In this document: in pieces, positions 5,907 to 9,621 of the stretch
Numbering within the stretch: the stretch's first letter is position 1
How the letters are laid out: each line of letters opens with the position of its first letter
From: Leptospiraceae bacterium UBA2033
GTDB taxonomy: Bacteria > Spirochaetota > Leptospiria > Leptospirales > Leptospiraceae
NCBI GenBank assembly: GCA_002333425.1
Contig: DDBL01000195.1
Coordinates: 1 to 9,621, forward strand
Length of the DNA stretch: 9,621 nucleotides
Reading direction: 5' to 3'
Position numbers and translations under genes: made by a program
Notes under the pieces: model-generated
Database searches by the model: none
Told to the model about the DNA's origin: nothing
What the model saw: only the letters and a program-made list of their open reading frames with translations

Positions 5907-6854
5907 TTATGGTTGTGTATAAAGACTAGGCATTAACGTTCCAGTCCATTTTGCGCGTAAGACTGCGATGCTATTATTATCATTTACATTGTTGTCCCAA
6001 AAACTAAAACCAAATTTTTCACGATGAAACCAAGGACCAACGTGTCCACCCCAGAAACCTTCGGCGGCTAACGTATTACAAAAAGAACGAGACCATTTGA
6101 GTGACCAAGGAATATTTGATTTAGATGCACTAAAAACTCCTTCCGATCCAGCAGTTGCCGTACAGACTAATTTTGTTTCTCCGAAATAAGGAGATTGGTC
6201 TTCTGCACTTGGAATAAAAGTTGCTCCGCAATGAGCATTGGTTGAACCTTGGCAAGGACCGGCGGCGGAGCCATTTGTCCCTGGGTATTTTGCATCCCAC
6301 ATGGTTGTGAATTTTCGTTCGTCACCCCAAAGAGCACGTTTGAACATACAATGATCTTTTTGGACTTGTCTATCTGCACTTGTATAACCAACTAACGCAC
6401 GAACATGGTTGATTGCAATTCTATGCCACTCATCCACTTCTGCTTTTGTGGGATTTTTGTTGTCCTTGAAAGGATTGTGTTGGTAAAATACTTCTCATAT
6501 TCCGCGAACTCGGTCAGCACTAGGACAAAGAGCCGCAAAAAATTGAGCACTCGTCATTTTAGTTGGATCATAGATCGTTGTTCCATCCCATTTGGCAGCA
6601 TCCCATTGAGCTTTTGTAATCCAAGTTACGCTGTCAGGATCGTGTCCTGTGTTTCCCGCCGACATCGGTTTTGTCTCAAACGTTTTCCAATTGGATTGGT
6701 TGGGTGTGTATTGATTGGGATCATTACTCGAAGCAAGAGTCGTGGGGCTACTAGAAATAAGCAGAAGGGGTGCACTGTTCGTAATGCTATTTTTTTTGGG
6801 AGAAGGGCAGAATTCTAATGATAGAATAATACAGACTAATATAAATTTATTCAT
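5907..6854 (-). pseudogene. Exported cysteine-containing protein gene interrupted by an in-frame TGA
   Basis: Two open segments, 6854-6498 (119 codons) and 6494-5907 (195 codons plus TAA), lie in the same frame and are separated only by TGA at 6497-6495. Without it the product would be 315 residues. The N-terminus is a signal peptide (M-N-K-F then hydrophobic 4-13). Cys16 in S-L-E-F-C could be a relaxed spirochaetal lipobox, but Phe at -1 is unusual. The mature part is rich in Trp, Asn, Thr and Gly. It has Cys110 plus five later cysteines (in H-C-M, P-C-Q, H-C-G, V-C-T and F-C-N), six in all, suggesting disulfides outside the cytoplasm. I do not recognise the family. The sequence after the stop continues smoothly (E-V-F-Y-Q-H-N-P-F), arguing for a recent nonsense mutation. 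An SD (AAGGA, reverse strand 6864-6860) and a promoter support former or present expression. It converges on the soluble kinase with a 39-bp gap. Confidence 0.75.
6495..6497 (-). other. Premature in-frame TGA stop
   Basis: Reading the minus strand, the codons run C-P-S-A-D-R-V-R-G-I, TGA, E-V-F-Y-Q-H-N. Only one base needs to change to restore the frame. TGA ends the gene at 345-347, so the code is not obviously altered. I see no convincing SECIS-type hairpin at the required distance; only a 4-bp TCCT/AGGA stem lies about 24 nt downstream. Confidence 0.85.
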
Positions 6855-6879
6855 TTGTTTCCTTATTTATGTTTTTACT

Positions 6880-6909
6880 ATCCTAATACAGTTTCCTTTA
6901 CTAGGTCAA
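6880..6909 (-). promoter_or_regulatory. Predicted sigma70-type promoter for the interrupted exported-protein gene
   Basis: On the minus strand TTGACC (6909-6904) and TAGGAT (6885-6880) are 18 bp apart. The expected start near 6873 gives a leader of about 20 nt that includes the AAGGA ribosome binding site before the ATG at 6854. This is a pattern match only. Confidence 0.45.
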
Positions 6910-7105
6910 CTCCTATTTTCTAGTTATGAATTCTCATTTAGACTCCTTGAATTTATTTTGATTAATAAAAATAACTAGTTACCGATTTTAAAAATTACTT
7001 TTCATCCTTGAGAAAGTTTTATTTGTAGGGAATGTATTTTTTAAAAAGTTTTCAGCCGAATAGAACACAATCTTTAAGAAAAATTTAAAAATAGAAAAAC
7101 ACTTT

Positions 7106-9621
7106 ATGAACAAACTGATAGTATTCATTTTTTTAATATATGCAAGTTTTCTATATTCGCAGAGTGAGGAAGAAGTAATTCTAATAAACTCTGACAAAGA
7201 AGTTCTAAATATTGGCAAAAAAATGTATCTGTTGGAAGATACACAAAACAAACTAACTATCGAAGACATTCAAAAGTCAGAATACCAAAAGATGTTTAAA
7301 AAATCTGAAGAAGAAATTCCGAATTTTAATTCTTCTCATGGTAAAATGTGGGTTAAGTTCACAGTATTAAATCAGACAGAAAAAGAAATAATTCTAGAAG
7401 TTGGTGAGCCTACCGCCTGGTACATTGACTTTTACAAACCAAATCCTGCGGGTAAACTAGAATTAGCCACTCAGACAGGGATGATGCGTCCAATCGAAAA
7501 TAGAGAAGTAGATAATAATTTTTTTCTATTTGAACTTTCAAATTCTCCAGAGAAAAAGACTTATTACTTTTCCATTCAATCCGAATCGACATTTTTAATT
7601 CCTTTAAGACTCGGTACTACAAAAAGTTTATTTGAAAGTAGTTACCCACATATACTTTTTTTAGGTATGTTTTCCGGTTTTATTATCATCATGTTTTTTT
7701 ACAATTTATTTGTTTATTTTTCTGTTAGAGTTGATGTGTATCTTTACTACTGTGGGTATTTGTTTTTTGGTTTGTTTGTAAATAATTTTATCTCTGGAAA
7801 TTTTGGGTATAAATGGAATCCGATTTCTTATTTCTCAGAATACTTTATGTTCTTTTTATTTGTATCTAGTTTTTTTATTATTATTTTTTTAATTAAACTA
7901 TTACAAATTGGAAAACGTCAGCCATTTTTTTATATCACACTTGGTTATCTTTTTCTTTGTTTTGTATTTATGGTAATCAATGTTGTGACTGGAACTTATA
8001 CACTCATCATTGATATTTTTCAAATTTCTACTTTATTTGTTTATCTGTATATTTTTCAATATAGCATTTTTTATTATATAAAGGGAAATAAAAGTGCACG
8101 TTTTGTAGTGTTTGGTTTTTCTTTTTACTTAATGGGTATTGCGGTTGCCGTTTTACAAAATTTTGGAATTGTACCTACCAATTTTTTTACCGGCTATTCA
8201 GTAGTATTCGGAACTTCCATCGAATTGATGATGTTTTCGTTAGCGTTAGCAGACAGAATTAACAAAAGCCAAAAAGATAAAGAAGAAGCTTTATTAGAAA
8301 AACAAAAAGCCCAACTCGAACTTTTAGAAAATTCAAAAGAAAACGAAAAAAAAATTACAGCGCAAAATATTGAATTGATAGCAACTCAAAATAGTTTAGT
8401 GTTAGCAGAAAAAAAAGCACAAATCAAAAGTCGTTTTTTAGAAGCAGTTGCCTTAACAAATACCTATCTATTAAAAGAAAGTGATTGGAAAGTAGCCTTA
8501 CAAAAAGGATTTGAAATAATAGGAAATAACATCGGTGTAGATAGAGTGTATTTCTTTGAAAAAGTCGAGAATCCAGAAAGTGATTCGGTTTTGATCAGCC
8601 AAAAGATAGAATGGGTTTCAAAATTTGCAAAAGCAGAAATAGACAATCCTGAATTACAAAATTTAAAATTGGAAACCTTCAAAGAGATGTCAGAAAAAAT
8701 TCTGAATAACCAAATTTATTCCGTATCCAGATCAAATTCTAGCGAAACCTTTTTACATTCAATTCTCATACCGCAAAATATTTATTCCCTTGTTGCAGTT
8801 CCTATTTTTTTGGAAGGAAAATTTTTTGGATTTATTGGGTTTGATGATTGCAGACAAGAGCGAGAAATTTCCAGTGAAGAAATAAATATTTTACTCACAC
8901 TTTCTTCTAATCTAGCAACAACAGCACTCAGTAAAAAAGCCCAATCTGATTTGATAATCGCAAAAGAAAAAGCGGAAGCGGGGAGCAAAGAAAAAACTGA
9001 ATTTCTGGCAAATATGAGTCATGAAATTCGAACTCCCTTAAATGCGGTCATCGGGTTTACTGAACTTTTAAAAAATACAGAGCTTACAAAAATCCAGAAA
9101 CAATTTGTTGACAACGCCAATCTTTCGGCTCAGACTTTACTAACTATTATCAATGATATTCTTGACTTCTCCAAAATGGAAGCCGGGATGTTGCATATCG
9201 AAAATATAAAAACAGATCTGATTGAAGTATTTAACACCTGTTTTGAAATTGTTAAATTTTCTGCTGATAAAAAGGCGATTCAACTTTTACTCAATATCGA
9301 CTCTAACATGCCAAGGTTCGGACTTACTGATCCGATTAGGCTAAAACAAATCCTATTAAACTTACTCAGCAATGCAATTAAATTTACCGAAGTTGGCGAA
9401 GTCGAACTTAAAGTTGTTTACACACATATTGAAAATACAAGAGGCAAACTTTCATTTACCGTAAGAGATACCGGAATTGGAATTAAAAATGAACAAAAAG
9501 AAAAACTGTTCAAAGCATTTTCCCAAGCAGACAGTTCCACAACTAGAAAATTTGGAGGAACCGGTCTTGGTCTTATCATCTCTGAATTGATAGCAAAAAA
9601 ATTTGGAAGTAAAATCGAGTT
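7106..9621 (+). CDS. 7TMR-DISM sensor histidine kinase with GAF domain (3' end beyond the window)
   Basis: The frame stays open for 838 codons to the right edge. Domains in order are: a signal peptide (1-18, hydrophobic core V-F-I-F-L-I-Y-A); a 7TMR-DISMED2-type extracytoplasmic domain (about 25-170, with M-W-V-K-F-T-V-L-N and W-Y-I-D-F-Y); a seven-helix 7TMR-DISM membrane module (about 180-380); a charged coiled coil (385-435); a GAF domain (about 440-610); a HisKA with His639 (M-S-H-E-I-R-T-P-L-N); and a HATPase_c with N-box Asn756 (N-A-I-K-F), G1 Asp788 (D-T-G-I-G-I) and G2 (F-G-G-T-G-L-G-L, 816-823). The family senses extracellular ligands, often carbohydrate-like. The end of the ATPase domain is missing, and one or more receiver domains may follow, as is common for this kinase type. 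No clear SD precedes the ATG, but the signal peptide fixes the start. It is divergent from the interrupted exported-protein gene across 251 bp. Confidence 0.92.
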   Translation, partial: MNKLIVFIFLIYASFLYSQSEEEVILINSDKEVLNIGKKMYLLEDTQNKLTIEDIQKSEYQKMFKKSEEEIPNFNSSHGKMWVKFTVLNQTEKEIILEVGEPTAWYIDFYKPNPAGKLELATQTGMMRPIENREVDNNFFLFELSNSPEKKTYYFSIQSESTFLIPLRLGTTKSLFESSYPHILFLGMFSGFIIIMFFYNLFVYFSVRVDVYLYYCGYLFFGLFVNNFISGNFGYKWNPISYFSEYFMFFLFVSSFFIIIFLIKLLQIGKRQPFFYITLGYLFLCFVFMVINVVTGTYTLIIDIFQISTLFVYLYIFQYSIFYYIKGNKSARFVVFGFSFYLMGIAVAVLQNFGIVPTNFFTGYSVVFGTSIELMMFSLALADRINKSQKDKEEALLEKQKAQLELLENSKENEKKITAQNIELIATQNSLVLAEKKAQIKSRFLEAVALTNTYLLKESDWKVALQKGFEIIGNNIGVDRVYFFEKVENPESDSVLISQKIEWVSKFAKAEIDNPELQNLKLETFKEMSEKILNNQIYSVSRSNSSETFLHSILIPQNIYSLVAVPIFLEGKFFGFIGFDDCRQEREISSEEINILLTLSSNLATTALSKKAQSDLIIAKEKAEAGSKEKTEFLANMSHEIRTPLNAVIGFTELLKNTELTKIQKQFVDNANLSAQTLLTIINDILDFSKMEAGMLHIENIKTDLIEVFNTCFEIVKFSADKKAIQLLLNIDSNMPRFGLTDPIRLKQILLNLLSNAIKFTEVGEVELKVVYTHIENTRGKLSFTVRDTGIGIKNEQKEKLFKAFSQADSSTTRKFGGTGLGLIISELIAKKFGSKIE

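Noticed and set aside
6460..6497. Selenocysteine insertion at the internal TGA
   Set aside because: The only nearby hairpin is a 4-bp stem about 24 nt downstream without a convincing SECIS-like apical loop, and the surrounding residues do not resemble a known selenoprotein active site.
6405..6818. Plus-strand 137-codon open frame opposite the interrupted exported-protein gene
   Set aside because: It lacks a ribosome binding site and any recognisable domain, while the minus strand has a signal peptide, promoter and continuous frame.
5907..6854. DUF1554 or endostatin-like Leptospira surface protein
   Set aside because: The secreted, Trp/Cys-containing character suggested it, but I could not find the characteristic motif order, so no family name was given.
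6988..7269. Minus-strand 93-codon open frame over the start of the 7TMR kinase
   Set aside because: It overlaps the signal peptide and extracytoplasmic domain of a well-supported kinase, and has no recognisable features.

Overview
The window is AT-rich, coding-dense DNA that most likely comes from a spirochaete of the Leptospira group (Leptospiraceae). The best evidence is a full-length P83/100-family secreted protein at 1807-3357 (minus), a family known mainly from spirochaetes. A large 7TMR-DISM hybrid-type histidine kinase at the right edge also fits, because these kinases are abundant in Leptospira. Species cannot be read from the sequence.

Layout, left to right. At 1-347 is the 3' end of a gene cut by the window edge; its product is a visible paralogue of the membrane-anchored protein at 3385-4035. 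At 394-1790 is a divergent pair: a MarR-family repressor (minus) and an alpha/beta hydrolase (plus). They share one compact control region that is a perfect 18-bp inverted repeat and contains symmetric, overlapping promoters for both genes. At 1807-4035 is a two-gene minus-strand unit, membrane protein first and then P83/100. At 4230-4628 is a small DUF1801 (YdhG-like) protein. It is followed by a 135-bp spacer with a compositionally odd, imperfect inverted repeat that runs into the start of a soluble GAF-HisKA_2 histidine kinase (4764-5867).

At 5907-6854 (minus) is an exported, cysteine-containing protein gene broken by a single in-frame TGA. It has a good promoter and ribosome binding site and an otherwise open frame, and it is clearly richer in GC than its surroundings. 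From 7106 to the right edge runs an unfinished 7TMR-DISM sensor kinase with signal peptide, extracytoplasmic domain, seven-helix membrane module, coiled coil, GAF, HisKA and most of HATPase_c.

How the genes may work together. The MarR-hydrolase pair looks like a self-contained, autoregulated small-molecule response unit. The membrane protein and P83/100 probably form an envelope-associated operon. The two kinases belong to different families, and neither has a response regulator inside the window. No transposase, tRNA, rRNA, CRISPR array or confident intrinsic terminator was seen. No defence system or clearly new multi-gene system is evident. The most unusual features are the symmetric MarR operator-promoter, the uncharacterised 'FD..F' paralogue pair and the nonsense-interrupted secreted protein.
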